DNA from: Polaromonas sp.
Lineage (GTDB): Bacteria > Pseudomonadota > Gammaproteobacteria > Burkholderiales > Burkholderiaceae_C
Direction of reading: 5' to 3'
DNA: 35,881 nt
Assembly (NCBI RefSeq): GCF_029945925.1
Contig: NZ_JAQSDN010000031.1
Span: forward strand, 1-35,881
This document shows positions 1-8,014 of the stretch, in pieces. The notes under the pieces were generated by a model. That model made no database searches. It saw nothing but the letters and a program-made list of their open reading frames with translations, and was not told where the DNA came from. The position numbers and the translations under genes are program-made. Positions within the stretch are counted from its first letter, which is position 1. The number at the start of each line of letters is the position of its first letter.

Positions 1-4
1 ACCG

Positions 5-175
5 TCAACGCAGCAAGGTGCTCTTTGGCCAGGGCTTATTCAGCGTAGCCCTAAGTCCGCACTCTACGGCGTAAAACAGCAAGAGACGGTGGACATTGTT
101 TCGAGGCGATTTAGTTGATGCCTCCGTTGCCATGTTCCAAGCACGTAACAATTCACGACGGGTAAATGGAATCAT
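5..175 (-). CDS. Short hypothetical protein, probably a truncated fragment
   Basis: A 56-residue reading frame from an ATG at 175, or 65 residues from a GTG at 202. It stops at 5-7, four bases from the window edge. The N-terminus (MIPFTRRELLRAWNMAT) and the later LLLFYAVECGLRATL look like the start of a longer helical protein. I associate such a start loosely with HEPN-like or accessory proteins, but cannot name the family. The abrupt end after LRATL suggests truncation or a frameshift, and the continuation lies outside the window. The start is uncertain: the stretch upstream of the ATG is a poly-A run with no clear ribosome binding site. It follows the esterase gene on the same strand by a few tens of bases. 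Confidence 0.4.
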   Translation of the reverse strand: MIPFTRRELLRAWNMATEASTKSPRNNVHRLLLFYAVECGLRATLNKPWPKSTLLR

Positions 176-217
176 GTCGGGCTTTTTTTTTATATTATTC
201 ACGGTTCCAAGGGCGCA

Positions 218-1039
218 CTAGGGCTTGAGATACTCCTGCACCGTCTCCCAAGCCACCGTCTGCAGATGTTTCGCAATCGCCGGGTCCAGGCCGGCGCTGT
301 ACTTCAGGCCCACCGGTGAGGCCTTGAACAGCGTCGCATACGTGGTGCAGGCGGCCAGGTAGCTACCGGCCACGCTGGGGTGGCGCAGGTCGGCCACGTA
401 CAGATTCAGTTCCGGCATTTTCGCAACCGACTTGCCGAAAGCCAGGCCGGCCGGAATGACCAGCGCGTTGTTGTCGTTGCCGGCCTGGGTGTAGGCCTCG
501 GCGAGTTCGGCCGTCATCGACGGCACGTCCTTGTACGCCCACGACATGAAGAACACCGGTTTGGCGCCATGTTTGCGCACGGTGTCGGCGTGTTTCTTGG
601 CGTACTCATGGAACAGGGGCTTGAGCTGCGGGTGCAGCGGGCACTGGCTGCAGTCCATCATGATGGCGAGGTCGAACAAGCGGTCCAGCTTGTTGAAGCT
701 GACGGTGTTGTTGGCGCCAAACGAATACGAGCCGACGGCGTTGGGGCGGAAGTAGCTGTCCACGTCGTGCCAGTTCATGCCCGAGCCGCTGATGGTGGCC
801 GAGCTGGCGCGGTGCCTAAAGCCGGGCTGGCCTTCCCGGATCAGTTGCCCCACATGGTTGTGCAGACTGTTGTTGTAATAGAAGAAGCTGTTGCCGATGT
901 AGATGGCCGAGGCAGGCTTGTCGCCGGCGTCCGTCACCCTGGGTTTGGTCTGGGCCAGCGCGCCGGTGGCGGCGCCGAACAGGACGGCAAGGCCGAGGGC
1001 GGCGGACAGCAGGGGTTTAAAAATCGAGAGGTGGCGCAT
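218..1039 (-). CDS. Secreted SGNH-type hydrolase/esterase
   Basis: 273 residues. The N-terminus (MRHLSIFKPLLSAALGLAVL, then an ALA-Q cleavage site near residue 34) is a typical Sec signal peptide, so the protein is probably periplasmic. After it, YIGNSFFYYNN resembles the block I GNS motif of SGNH/DUF4886-like hydrolases, with the serine as likely nucleophile. Near the C-terminus ADLRHPSVAG carries the Asp-x-x-His pair expected in block V. The substrate is unknown. The start is fixed by GGAGA seven bases upstream of the ATG; a longer open frame reaching to 1957 is antisense to the neighbouring synthetase and is not real. The 147-bp gap to the divergent synthetase (1040-1186) must hold both promoters; I see no clear boxes there. 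Confidence 0.75.
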   Translation of the reverse strand: MRHLSIFKPLLSAALGLAVLFGAATGALAQTKPRVTDAGDKPASAIYIGNSFFYYNNSLHNHVGQLIREGQPGFRHRASSATISGSGMNWHDVDSYFRPNAVGSYSFGANNTVSFNKLDRLFDLAIMMDCSQCPLHPQLKPLFHEYAKKHADTVRKHGAKPVFFMSWAYKDVPSMTAELAEAYTQAGNDNNALVIPAGLAFGKSVAKMPELNLYVADLRHPSVAGSYLAACTTYATLFKASPVGLKYSAGLDPAIAKHLQTVAWETVQEYLKP

Positions 1040-1186
1040 CTTGTCTCCTTGGTTTTTTTTGTGTCTGGCGAGTCTAGTGGACTTGCGGCGCGCCGTCATG
1101 CCCTTTTCTGCGCAAGCCCGGGCCGCTGCAGGCAAGGCCTTTATGGACGGATACTTGGGTCTGGAATCAATAAAAAAGGAGACCCC

Positions 1187-2752
1187 ATGAACCCCGCCAT
1201 CCGCCGGCAAACGATTGCCGACCTGCTGCACCGCACCGCCAAACGTTACCCGGGCAAGACCGGCCTGATCTGTGGCGACACACGCTGGACCTTTGCCGAG
1301 TTTGATGCGGTGGTCGACCGCGTGGCGGCGGGGCTGGCGGGCCTGGGTGTGGGCCACGCGAGCCGGGTGGCGGTGCTGGCGCGCAACTCGCACGGGTTTG
1401 CGGCCATGCGGTTTGCGCTGGCGCGGCTGGGCGCGGTGCTGGTGCCCATCAACTTCATGCTCAAGGCCGAAGAGGTGGCCTTCATCCTGCGCCATGCCGA
1501 GGCGCAGATGCTGGCCACCGACTCGGGCCTGGCCGAGCTGGCACGCAGCGCCGCGGCGCTGGACACGGCCGTCACGCAATTTGTCTGGCTGCCTTCGGAA
1601 GACGCTTCGCAGCCCGTGTCGGGCATGGTTTCTTTCGACGACCTGGCCGCCACCCGTGGCACGCCGCCCGAGGTGGCGCTGGGCAGCACCGACCTGGCGC
1701 AGATTGTCTACACCAGCGGCACCGAGTCCATGCCCAAGGGCGCCATGCTGACGCACGACGCGGTGATCTCGCAGTACGCCAGCTGCGCGGTGGACGCCAG
1801 CATTGCCCATGGCGACGTGATGCTGCATGCGCTGCCGCTGTACCACTGCGCGCAGCTCGACGTGTTCTTCGGCCCGGCCATTTATGTGGGCGCCACCAGC
1901 ATCATCACCGCCAAACCGACACCGGACAACCTGCTGCCGCTGATGGCGCAGCACCACATCACCTCTTTCTTTGCGCCGCCCACGGTATGGATCGCGCTGC
2001 TGCGCTCACCCTTGTTCGACGGCACCGACCTGTCCACCTTGCGCAAGGGTTATTACGGCGCGTCCATCATGCCGGTGGAGGTGCTGCGCGAGCTGGCACG
2101 GCGCCTGCCTGACGTGGGCTTCTGGAACCTCTACGGCCAGACCGAGATCGCCCCGCTGGCGACCATGCTGGGCCCCGACGACCAACTGCGCAAGCCCGGC
2201 TCCTGCGGGCGCGCCGTGCTCAATGTGGAAACGCGTGTGGTGGACGACGCCATGAACGACGTGGCGCCCGGCGCGGTCGGCGAGATCGTGCACCGCTCGC
2301 CGCACCTGATGCTGGGCTACTTTCGCGACGAGGAGAAAACCAGGGCCGCCTTCCAGGGCGGCTGGTTCCATTCCGGCGACCTGGCCACCATCGACGACGA
2401 AGGGTTCATCACCGTGGTGGACCGCAAGAAGGACATGATCAAGACCGGTGGCGAAAACGTGGCCAGCCGCGAGGTGGAAGAAATGATTTACCGCCTGGGC
2501 GCCGTATCGGAAGTGGCGGTGGTCGGCGTACCGCACCCCAAGTGGGTGGAGGCCGTGGTGGCGGTGATTGTGGTCAAGGCCGGCCAGGCGCTGACCGAGC
2601 AGCAGGTGCTGGCGCATTGCAGTGAGCACATTGCCAACTTCAAGGCACCCAAGGCGATTGTGTTCACCGACACGCTGCCGAAAAACCCCAGCGGCAAGCT
2701 GCTGAAGCGGGATTTGCGGGCGAGTTACCAGGACGTGTTTGCTGGCAGCTGA
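1187..2752 (+). CDS. Acyl-CoA synthetase (AMP-forming, ANL superfamily)
   Basis: 521 residues, normal for fatty acyl-CoA synthetases. Activates a carboxylic acid with ATP to an acyl-adenylate and then to the CoA thioester. Visible motifs: the phosphate-binding A3 loop at about residues 175-185 (YTSGTESMPKG), the A5 motif NLYGQTE, the A8 hinge beginning GWFHSGDL at 392, and the C-terminal PKNPSGK with the adenylation lysine at about 504. The A3 loop reads T-S-G-T-E-S-M-P-K-G where most relatives have TSGTTGxPKG. The start follows AAAAAAGGAG with a five-base spacer. The MDR gene follows 37 bp downstream, so the two are probably cotranscribed. The acid substrate cannot be read from sequence; a medium- or branched-chain acid would suit the nearby catabolic cluster. 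Confidence 0.85.
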   Translation: MNPAIRRQTIADLLHRTAKRYPGKTGLICGDTRWTFAEFDAVVDRVAAGLAGLGVGHASRVAVLARNSHGFAAMRFALARLGAVLVPINFMLKAEEVAFILRHAEAQMLATDSGLAELARSAAALDTAVTQFVWLPSEDASQPVSGMVSFDDLAATRGTPPEVALGSTDLAQIVYTSGTESMPKGAMLTHDAVISQYASCAVDASIAHGDVMLHALPLYHCAQLDVFFGPAIYVGATSIITAKPTPDNLLPLMAQHHITSFFAPPTVWIALLRSPLFDGTDLSTLRKGYYGASIMPVEVLRELARRLPDVGFWNLYGQTEIAPLATMLGPDDQLRKPGSCGRAVLNVETRVVDDAMNDVAPGAVGEIVHRSPHLMLGYFRDEEKTRAAFQGGWFHSGDLATIDDEGFITVVDRKKDMIKTGGENVASREVEEMIYRLGAVSEVAVVGVPHPKWVEAVVAVIVVKAGQALTEQQVLAHCSEHIANFKAPKAIVFTDTLPKNPSGKLLKRDLRASYQDVFAGS

Positions 2753-2789
2753 TAGAGATAGAGATGTATTTGAATCAACGGAGATAACC

Positions 2790-3971
2790 ATGACGACGAA
2801 GACAACACCCCCCACCCCCACCGGCCTGCAACTGCAATCCCTCGTCAAACCCGAAGGTCTGCTGGAGATCTCGCTGGTCAGCGTGCCCACGCCCACCCCT
2901 GCCGCCGATGAAGTGGTGGTGCGCATAGCGGCCACCCCCATCAACCCGTCCGATATTGGCCTGCTGTTCGGCGCGGGCGACATCCGTACCGCGAAGCTGT
3001 CAGGAACGGCCACCCACCCCGTGGTCACGATGCAGATTCCCCCGGCGGCCATGAAAGCCATGGCAGGCCGCCTGGGCCAGGCGCTGCCCGTGGGCAACGA
3101 AGGCGCGGGTGTGGTGGTGTCCGCCGGCAGCGCACCTGCCGCGCAGGCGCTGCTGGGCAAAACGGTGGCCACGCTGGGCGGCGCGATGTATGCGCAATAC
3201 CGCTGCGTCAAGGCCGAGCAATGCCTGCTGCTGCCCGAGGGCACCACGCCGGCCGAGGGCGCCTCGTGTTTTGTGAACCCGCTGACGGCGCTGGGCATGG
3301 TGGAGACCATGCGCCGCGAGGGCCACACCGCCCTGGTGCACACCGCCGCGGCGTCCAACCTGGGGCAAATGCTCAACCGGATCTGCCTCAAGGACGGCAT
3401 CGGCCTGGTGAACATCGTGCGCAAGCCGGAACAGGCGGCGCTGCTGAAGTCGCAGGGCGCCGTGTATGTGTGCGACGCCTCGGCACCCACCTTCATTGAA
3501 GACCTGACGCAGGCGCTGGTGGCCACCGGCGCCACCCTGGCCTTTGACGCCACCGGCGGCGGCAAGCTGGCGGGGCAGATTCTCGGCTGCATGGAGGCGG
3601 CGCTGAACCGCACGGCCAAGGAGTACAGCCGCTACGGCTCCACCACCCACAAGCAGGTTTACGTCTACGGCGGCCTGGACACCAGCCCCACCGAGTTCGT
3701 CCGCAACTTCGGCATGGCCTGGGGCATGGGCGGCTGGCTGATGTTTCCGTTTTTGCAGCGCATCGGTACCGAGGCGGCGCAAGCCCTGCGCCAGCGGGTG
3801 GCCGACGAACTGAAAACCACTTTTGCCAGCGGTTATTCGAAAGAGATCTCGCTGACCGAGGCGCTGCAACCCGCAGAGATTGCGGTGTACGGCCAGCGCG
3901 CCACCGGCACCAAGTACCTGCTCAACCCCAACAAGGGTCTAGTACTGCAACCCGAAAATATCGAAACATGA
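2790..3971 (+). CDS. MDR-superfamily zinc-independent oxidoreductase
   Basis: 393 residues. The N-terminal GroES-like region (EVVVRIAATPINPSDIG) and the central VNPLTALGMVETMRREGHTA plus HTAAASNLGQMLNRI (Rossmann entry) are characteristic of the quinone reductase/enoyl reductase branch of the medium-chain dehydrogenase/reductase family. No structural-zinc cysteine cluster is visible. It probably reduces a quinone or an activated double bond with NAD(P)H. The chosen ATG follows CGGAGATAACC; an upstream in-frame start at 2739 would overlap the synthetase and lacks a binding site. Close spacing suggests an operon with the acyl-CoA synthetase. The exact substrate is unknown. Confidence 0.8.
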   Translation: MTTKTTPPTPTGLQLQSLVKPEGLLEISLVSVPTPTPAADEVVVRIAATPINPSDIGLLFGAGDIRTAKLSGTATHPVVTMQIPPAAMKAMAGRLGQALPVGNEGAGVVVSAGSAPAAQALLGKTVATLGGAMYAQYRCVKAEQCLLLPEGTTPAEGASCFVNPLTALGMVETMRREGHTALVHTAAASNLGQMLNRICLKDGIGLVNIVRKPEQAALLKSQGAVYVCDASAPTFIEDLTQALVATGATLAFDATGGGKLAGQILGCMEAALNRTAKEYSRYGSTTHKQVYVYGGLDTSPTEFVRNFGMAWGMGGWLMFPFLQRIGTEAAQALRQRVADELKTTFASGYSKEISLTEALQPAEIAVYGQRATGTKYLLNPNKGLVLQPENIET

Positions 3972-4131
3972 AAGCGCGTCTTCGCACCCATGGCAGCGTT
4001 GCAACCCTTGCGAAGGCGCACAGCCTTCACTGCGGCTTGCGCCTTGCCCTGGGCACGAATCCATCACTTTCATCTTGTTCCGATACTTCCAGGTTGCAGC
4101 ACTAGCGGGCTGATCCGGCAGCGGACAGGCG

Positions 4132-4162
4132 AAAAAAAACCGGCCCAAAAGCCGGTTTTTTT
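4132..4162. terminator. Bidirectional intrinsic terminator
   Basis: A-run, ACCGGC stem, CCAAAA loop region, GCCGGT stem and T-run. Read on the minus strand it lies 18 bp past the stop of the RNA-binding protein gene; read on the plus strand it follows the MDR gene by about 160 bp. The A-run/T-run symmetry lets it serve both convergent genes. The remaining 3972-4131 holds no gene I can support. Confidence 0.85.
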
Positions 4163-4179
4163 CAATGGAGAAGGAGAGC

Positions 4180-4554
4180 TTAGTAGCTGTTGCGGCCACC
4201 GCCGCCGCCGCCACCGTAGCCGCCGCCGCCACCACCGTAGCCGCCACCGCCGCCGCCGCCTTCACGACGACCACCACCGCCGCCGCCGAAGCCGCCGGTA
4301 CGTGGCTCCATCGGACGGGCCTCATTGACCACCATGTCACGGCCATCAACGGACTTGCCGTTCATGCCGCTGATGGCTGCCTGGGCTTCTGCGTCGCTGG
4401 ACATTTCCACAAAGCCGAAGCCCTTGGAACGGCCGCTGTCGCGGTCCATCATGACTTTGGCGGAGGTGATCGCGCCAAATTCAGAGAAGTGTTGTTGCAG
4501 GGAGTCGTCGTTCACCGAGTAGGAGAGGTTGCCGACGTAAAGTTTCTTGCCCAT
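4180..4554 (-). CDS. Glycine-rich RRM RNA-binding protein
   Basis: 124 residues. One RNA recognition motif spans about residues 1-80, with RNP2 (LYVGNL) near the N-terminus and RNP1 (KGFGFVEM) near residue 45. It is followed by a low-complexity GGGGGYGGGG-type tail ending GRNSY. This is the architecture of the small bacterial cold-inducible or cyanobacterial-type RNA-binding proteins, expected to bind single-stranded RNA in the cytoplasm. The start is set by AAAGGT six bases before the ATG; an in-frame ATG at 4581 has no support. The gene stands alone, with its own terminator and a leader of several hundred bases that carries inverted repeats, in keeping with post-transcriptional or cold control (inference). 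Confidence 0.9.
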   Translation of the reverse strand: MGKKLYVGNLSYSVNDDSLQQHFSEFGAITSAKVMMDRDSGRSKGFGFVEMSSDAEAQAAISGMNGKSVDGRDMVVNEARPMEPRTGGFGGGGGGRREGGGGGGGYGGGGGGYGGGGGGGRNSY

Positions 4555-4645
4555 TTTGGGACCTTTCAAAAAAGCTTGCACGTTTGAATCAAATGAGCGA
4601 AGCGGGTATGACGGTTCTGGTTAGAAAACCGGTCAACGAAATAAT

Positions 4646-4665
4646 CGCATGCCCGAGGGCATGCG
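4646..4665. repeat. Perfect 9-bp inverted repeat in RNA-binding protein leader
   Basis: CGCATGCCC and GGGCATGCG separated by GA, about 90 bp upstream of the RNA-binding protein start. It could be an RNA hairpin in the leader or an operator. It lies in a 445-bp gene-free stretch (4555-4999) between the RNA-binding protein and the AraC-type regulator, both minus strand. Confidence 0.6.
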
Positions 4666-4792
4666 TGCTGTAGGACTGGGCGCCAATCAGCCGAAGATCA
4701 ATCCGGTCACTGACTTATGTCAAAAAATTCGGTCAGGGGAGGAAAAGAGACCGGGGTGAAGCTCGCCGCTGGGGGAGTTTGACGACCGGGAG

Positions 4793-4809
4793 GGCCGGTA
4801 TTACCGGCC
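4793..4809. repeat. Perfect inverted repeat, GGCCGGTA-T-TACCGGCC
   Basis: Eight-base arms around a single T, within the gene-free stretch upstream of the RNA-binding protein gene. It may be an operator-like dyad or a small hairpin. No T-run follows on either side, so it is not a standard terminator. Confidence 0.5.
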
Positions 4810-4928
4810 AAAATGGTGCGGTGCGGCATGTGAGGTGCCGTGGACCGTGTCAGACTGGCGCTGCTGCAAAGGAAAGCTAAATTGCAGCAACGGGGGTATT
4901 TTACCCCTGTTTGGGGAAATAGCGTTTA

Positions 4929-4952
4929 CAGGCCCTGAACCAGGCCCTGAAC
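4929..4952. repeat. Tandem 12-bp direct repeat
   Basis: Two adjacent copies of CAGGCCCTGAAC, flanked by AGCGTTTA on one side and AGCGTTAA on the other. It lies between the AraC-type regulator and the RNA-binding protein gene. Function unknown; it could be simple slippage. Confidence 0.55.
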
Positions 4953-4999
4953 CAAGCGTTAAACCGCCGGGCTGCCTGCGCCGTTGGCCGGCACGCTGC

Positions 5000-6049
5000 T
5001 CACCCCATAAAGCCCTTGCGAAACTCCCCCGGACTCGTGCCCGTCCATGCGCGAAAGGTCCGGGTAAAACTCTTTTCGTTCAGAAAACCCACCGCCGCGG
5101 CCACCTGTTTGACCGGTTTGTCGCTGCGGTACAGCAGGTCTTTCGCGCGGTCGCAGCGCACCTCGTCTTTCAGTTGCTGCAGGTTCGCGCCTTCTTCCTT
5201 CAGTTGGCGGTGCAGCGTGCGCGCCGAGATGTTCAGCAGTGCCGCCACCCCGTCGGCGTTGTGCGCCTGGTCGGGGTGGGCGGCCAGCACCTGCCGCACC
5301 TGCTGCACCAGCAGGCGGTCGCGCCGGTATTGCAGCACCGTCAGCGGCAGGGCGCGCTGCAGCATTTGCTGCAGGGTTTTTTCGTCGCGGCGCAGGGGCA
5401 GGGCGAGGTAACGCGCGTCGAAGCGGATTTCGGCCTGCGCGGCATCAAAACGTATCGGGCCGGGAAACATCAGCCCATAGGCGTCGGCATGTGGCGGTGC
5501 GGCAAACGGGAAGCGCGCGCCCTGCAGCGCAATGCGGGAGTCGATGTACCAGCAGGCCAGGCCGTGGATGTTGCGCAGCACGTGCACCAGGCAGAACTCG
5601 CGCGCGCCTTGGCCATGCCGGGCCAGGTCGGTGCGCTCCTCGATCGTGATGGCGGCGCTGTCGCCGGTGACGACCAGCTTCAGGGCAATGTCGTCGGCCA
5701 GCAGGGCGTGGTGGCGGCACCAGCGTTTGAGGGCCACGCCCAGGTCGGGCGCGCTGAGCGAGGCGCGGGCCAGCATGCCGTAGCTGCCCCAGGGCAGTTT
5801 TCTTGAGAAAGCGCCCAGGGCTTCGTCGTCGAGCTCCTGCATGGCCGTGCCGGACAACACCTCCATCTGGCGCGCGGTGATGCGGGCCTCCGGCTGCTGC
5901 AGCCGGGATGGCGTGATCTGTGCCAGCTTCAGGGCGTTGGCGGGGCTGCGACCGTAAAGTTCGTACGCCGCCACCATCACCCGTGCAAAGGCCATGGGGG
6001 TGGCGGCAGCCGGCTGGGCCGGGGTGGCGGGCGGGGGGCGGACGGACAT
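5000..6049 (-). CDS. AraC-family transcriptional regulator
   Basis: 349 residues. The N-terminal two thirds match the 'arabinose-binding domain of AraC, N-terminal' type seen in OruR/ArgR-like and fatty-acid-responsive regulators. The last 100 residues form the double helix-turn-helix: ALLNISARTLHRQLKEEGAN, then VAAAVGFLNEKSFTRTFRAW and TGTSPGEFRK. The ATG at 6049 is preferred over a TTG at 6067. It is divergent from the carboxylase beta gene across about 190 bp, so it is the natural candidate to activate the leucine/isovalerate cluster (inference from position). Regulators of this cluster in other bacteria are usually MerR- or TetR-type, so an AraC type here would be a different arrangement. 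Confidence 0.85.
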   Translation of the reverse strand: MSVRPPPATPAQPAAATPMAFARVMVAAYELYGRSPANALKLAQITPSRLQQPEARITARQMEVLSGTAMQELDDEALGAFSRKLPWGSYGMLARASLSAPDLGVALKRWCRHHALLADDIALKLVVTGDSAAITIEERTDLARHGQGAREFCLVHVLRNIHGLACWYIDSRIALQGARFPFAAPPHADAYGLMFPGPIRFDAAQAEIRFDARYLALPLRRDEKTLQQMLQRALPLTVLQYRRDRLLVQQVRQVLAAHPDQAHNADGVAALLNISARTLHRQLKEEGANLQQLKDEVRCDRAKDLLYRSDKPVKQVAAAVGFLNEKSFTRTFRAWTGTSPGEFRKGFMG

Positions 6050-6169
6050 GGGCCAAGTTTGGCGCAAGCTGGCACGATTTGCAACCTGTGTGGCGGCCGT
6101 CTGGCGGCTTTTGCGCCTAAGCTGCGGTATTGGCGGTAAGGTGTGGCCTGGCGCCTGGTTGGCTTCGAT

Positions 6170-6194
6170 CCTTCGACAGGCTCAGCCCGAACGG
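6170..6194 (+). repeat. REP-like half element (CCTTCGACAGGCTCAGCCCGAACGG type)
   Basis: A single copy of the CTTCGACAGGCTCAG...GAACGG dispersed repeat, 50 bp upstream of the carboxylase beta start, in the divergent promoter region. A paired version occurs at 7905-7979 after the same gene. Confidence 0.6.
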
Positions 6195-6243
6195 ATGCCC
6201 ATCCAGCCCGCACCAAATCGCGCCGTACGACTCGAGGAGACAC

Positions 6244-7878
6244 ATGCCAGTTCTGGAAACCAAACTCAATGCCCGCTCGGCCGACTTTCAGGCCAATGCC
6301 GCTGCCATGCGCGCGCTGGTGGACGACCTGAAGCTGCAGGTGGCCAAGGCCGCTGCCGGCGGCGGTGAAGCGGCCCGGGCCAAACACGTGGCACGCGGCA
6401 AGCTGCCGCCGCGTGAGCGGGTGCAGATGCTGCTGGACCCGGGCACACCCTTTCTGGAACTGGCCCCCCTGGCGGCGCTGGCCATGTACCCCGACCGCGA
6501 CGGCAGCGACAGCGCCCCCTGCGCCGGCGTGATCACCGGCATAGGCCGCGTCAAGGGTGTGGACTGCATGATCGTCTGCAACGACGCAACGGTGAAGGGC
6601 GGCACCTACTACCCGATGACGGTCAAAAAGCATTTACGCGCGCAGGAAGTGGCGCAGCAAAACCGCCTGCCCTGCATTTACCTGGTGGATTCGGGCGGAG
6701 CCAATCTGCCCAACCAGGATGAGGTGTTTCCCGACCGCGACCATTTCGGCCGCATCTTCTACAACCAGGCCAACATGAGCGCGCAGGGCATTGCGCAGAT
6801 CGCCGTGGTCATGGGCAGCTGCACGGCCGGCGGCGCCTATGTGCCGGCCATGAGCGACGAAACCATCATCGTCAAGAACCAGGGCACCATCTTTTTGGGC
6901 GGCCCGCCGCTGGTGAAAGCCGCCACCGGCGAGATCGTCACCGCCGAAGACCTGGGCGGCGGCGACGTGCACACGCGGCTGTCCGGCGTGGCCGACTACC
7001 TGGCGCAGAACGACGCCCACGCGCTGGCGCTGGCCCGCTCGGCGGTGGCCAACCTGAACGTAAATTTTAATAGAAAAGTGCCTGAAGTCCTTGCCAGCCG
7101 TGCGCCACGTGCTCCTGAATTTGCAGCAGACGAGGTTTACGGCGTGGTGCCCACCGACACCCGCAAACCTTACGACGTGCGCGAAATCATTGCCCGCATC
7201 GTGGACGGCAGCGAGTTCGACGAGTTCAAGGCGCGCTTCGGCGCCACGCTGGTGACGGGTTTTGCGCACATTGAAGGCATGCCGGTCGGCATCATTGCCA
7301 ACAACGGCATCCTGTTCAGCGAGTCGGCGCAAAAGGGCGCGCACTTCATCGAGCTGTGCTGCCAGCGCAAGATCCCGCTGGTGTTTCTGCAGAACATCAC
7401 CGGCTTCATGGTGGGCCGCAAGTACGAGGCCGAAGGCATTGCGCGCCACGGCGCCAAGATGGTGATGGCCGTGGCCACCGCCCAGGTGCCCAAGTTCACC
7501 ATCATCATCGGCGGCAGCTTCGGCGCCGGCAACTACGGCATGTGCGGCCGCGCCTACAGCCCGCGCTTTTTATGGATGTGGCCGAACGCACGCATCTGCG
7601 TCATGGGCGGCGAGCAGGCTTCTTCCGTGCTGGCCAGCGTGCGGCGCGACGCGATCGAGGCCAAAGGCGGCAGCTGGAGCGCCGAGGAAGAAAAAGCCTT
7701 CAAGCAGCCGATGCTGGACCAGTTCGAGCACCAGTCGCACCCGTATTACTCCAGCGCGCGGCTCTGGGACGACGGCGTGATCGACCCTGCCGACACGCGC
7801 CGCGTGCTGGCGCTGGGCCTGCGCGCCAGCCTGAACGCACCGATTCCAGAGCCGAAGTTCGGCGTGTTCCGCATGTGA
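6244..7878 (+). CDS. mccB: Methylcrotonyl-CoA carboxylase, carboxyltransferase (beta) subunit
   Basis: 544 residues, the usual length. Transfers the carboxyl group from biotin to 3-methylcrotonyl-CoA, giving 3-methylglutaconyl-CoA in leucine/isovalerate breakdown. The crotonase-fold carboxyltransferase landmarks are visible: [51 protein letters not shown], and in the second half [20 protein letters not shown] and [20 protein letters not shown]. The Ala-Asn after DSGG and the pairing with an alpha subunit and HMG-CoA lyase nearby favour methylcrotonyl- over propionyl-CoA. Geranyl-CoA carboxylase remains a weaker alternative. The start follows CGAGGAGACAC. An AT-rich patch near 7060-7125, slightly longer than in relatives, may be a decayed copy of a dispersed repeat. 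Confidence 0.88.
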   Translation: MPVLETKLNARSADFQANAAAMRALVDDLKLQVAKAAAGGGEAARAKHVARGKLPPRERVQMLLDPGTPFLELAPLAALAMYPDRDGSDSAPCAGVITGIGRVKGVDCMIVCNDATVKGGTYYPMTVKKHLRAQEVAQQNRLPCIYLVDSGGANLPNQDEVFPDRDHFGRIFYNQANMSAQGIAQIAVVMGSCTAGGAYVPAMSDETIIVKNQGTIFLGGPPLVKAATGEIVTAEDLGGGDVHTRLSGVADYLAQNDAHALALARSAVANLNVNFNRKVPEVLASRAPRAPEFAADEVYGVVPTDTRKPYDVREIIARIVDGSEFDEFKARFGATLVTGFAHIEGMPVGIIANNGILFSESAQKGAHFIELCCQRKIPLVFLQNITGFMVGRKYEAEGIARHGAKMVMAVATAQVPKFTIIIGGSFGAGNYGMCGRAYSPRFLWMWPNARICVMGGEQASSVLASVRRDAIEAKGGSWSAEEEKAFKQPMLDQFEHQSHPYYSSARLWDDGVIDPADTRRVLALGLRASLNAPIPEPKFGVFRM

Positions 7879-7904
7879 GGCACATGTGATCCTCCTTGCC
7901 TCTC

Positions 7905-7979
7905 CCGTTCGGCCTGAGCTTGTCGAAGGCGTTTCGACCCTTCGGCAAGCTCAGGACAGACCAAGCTCAACGCGAACGG
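7905..7979. repeat. Paired REP-like element between mccB and the dehydrogenase
   Basis: CCGTTCGGCCTGAGCTTGTC in one orientation is followed by CCTTCGGCAAGCTCAGGACAG in the other, and the element ends in GCGAACGG. It forms an imperfect large hairpin of the BIME type. It fills most of the 136-bp gap (7879-8014) and may modulate mRNA stability between the two genes. Confidence 0.75.
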
Positions 7980-8014
7980 TGGGGAAATAGAAAATTTTTC
8001 AGAACAAGGCAAAA

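Noticed and set aside
2006..3619. 537-codon minus-strand open frame
   Set aside because: Spans two well-supported plus-strand genes antisense; no motifs.
4165..4587. Alanine-rich plus-strand open frame
   Set aside because: Complement of the GGN-rich tail and RRM of the RNA-binding protein.
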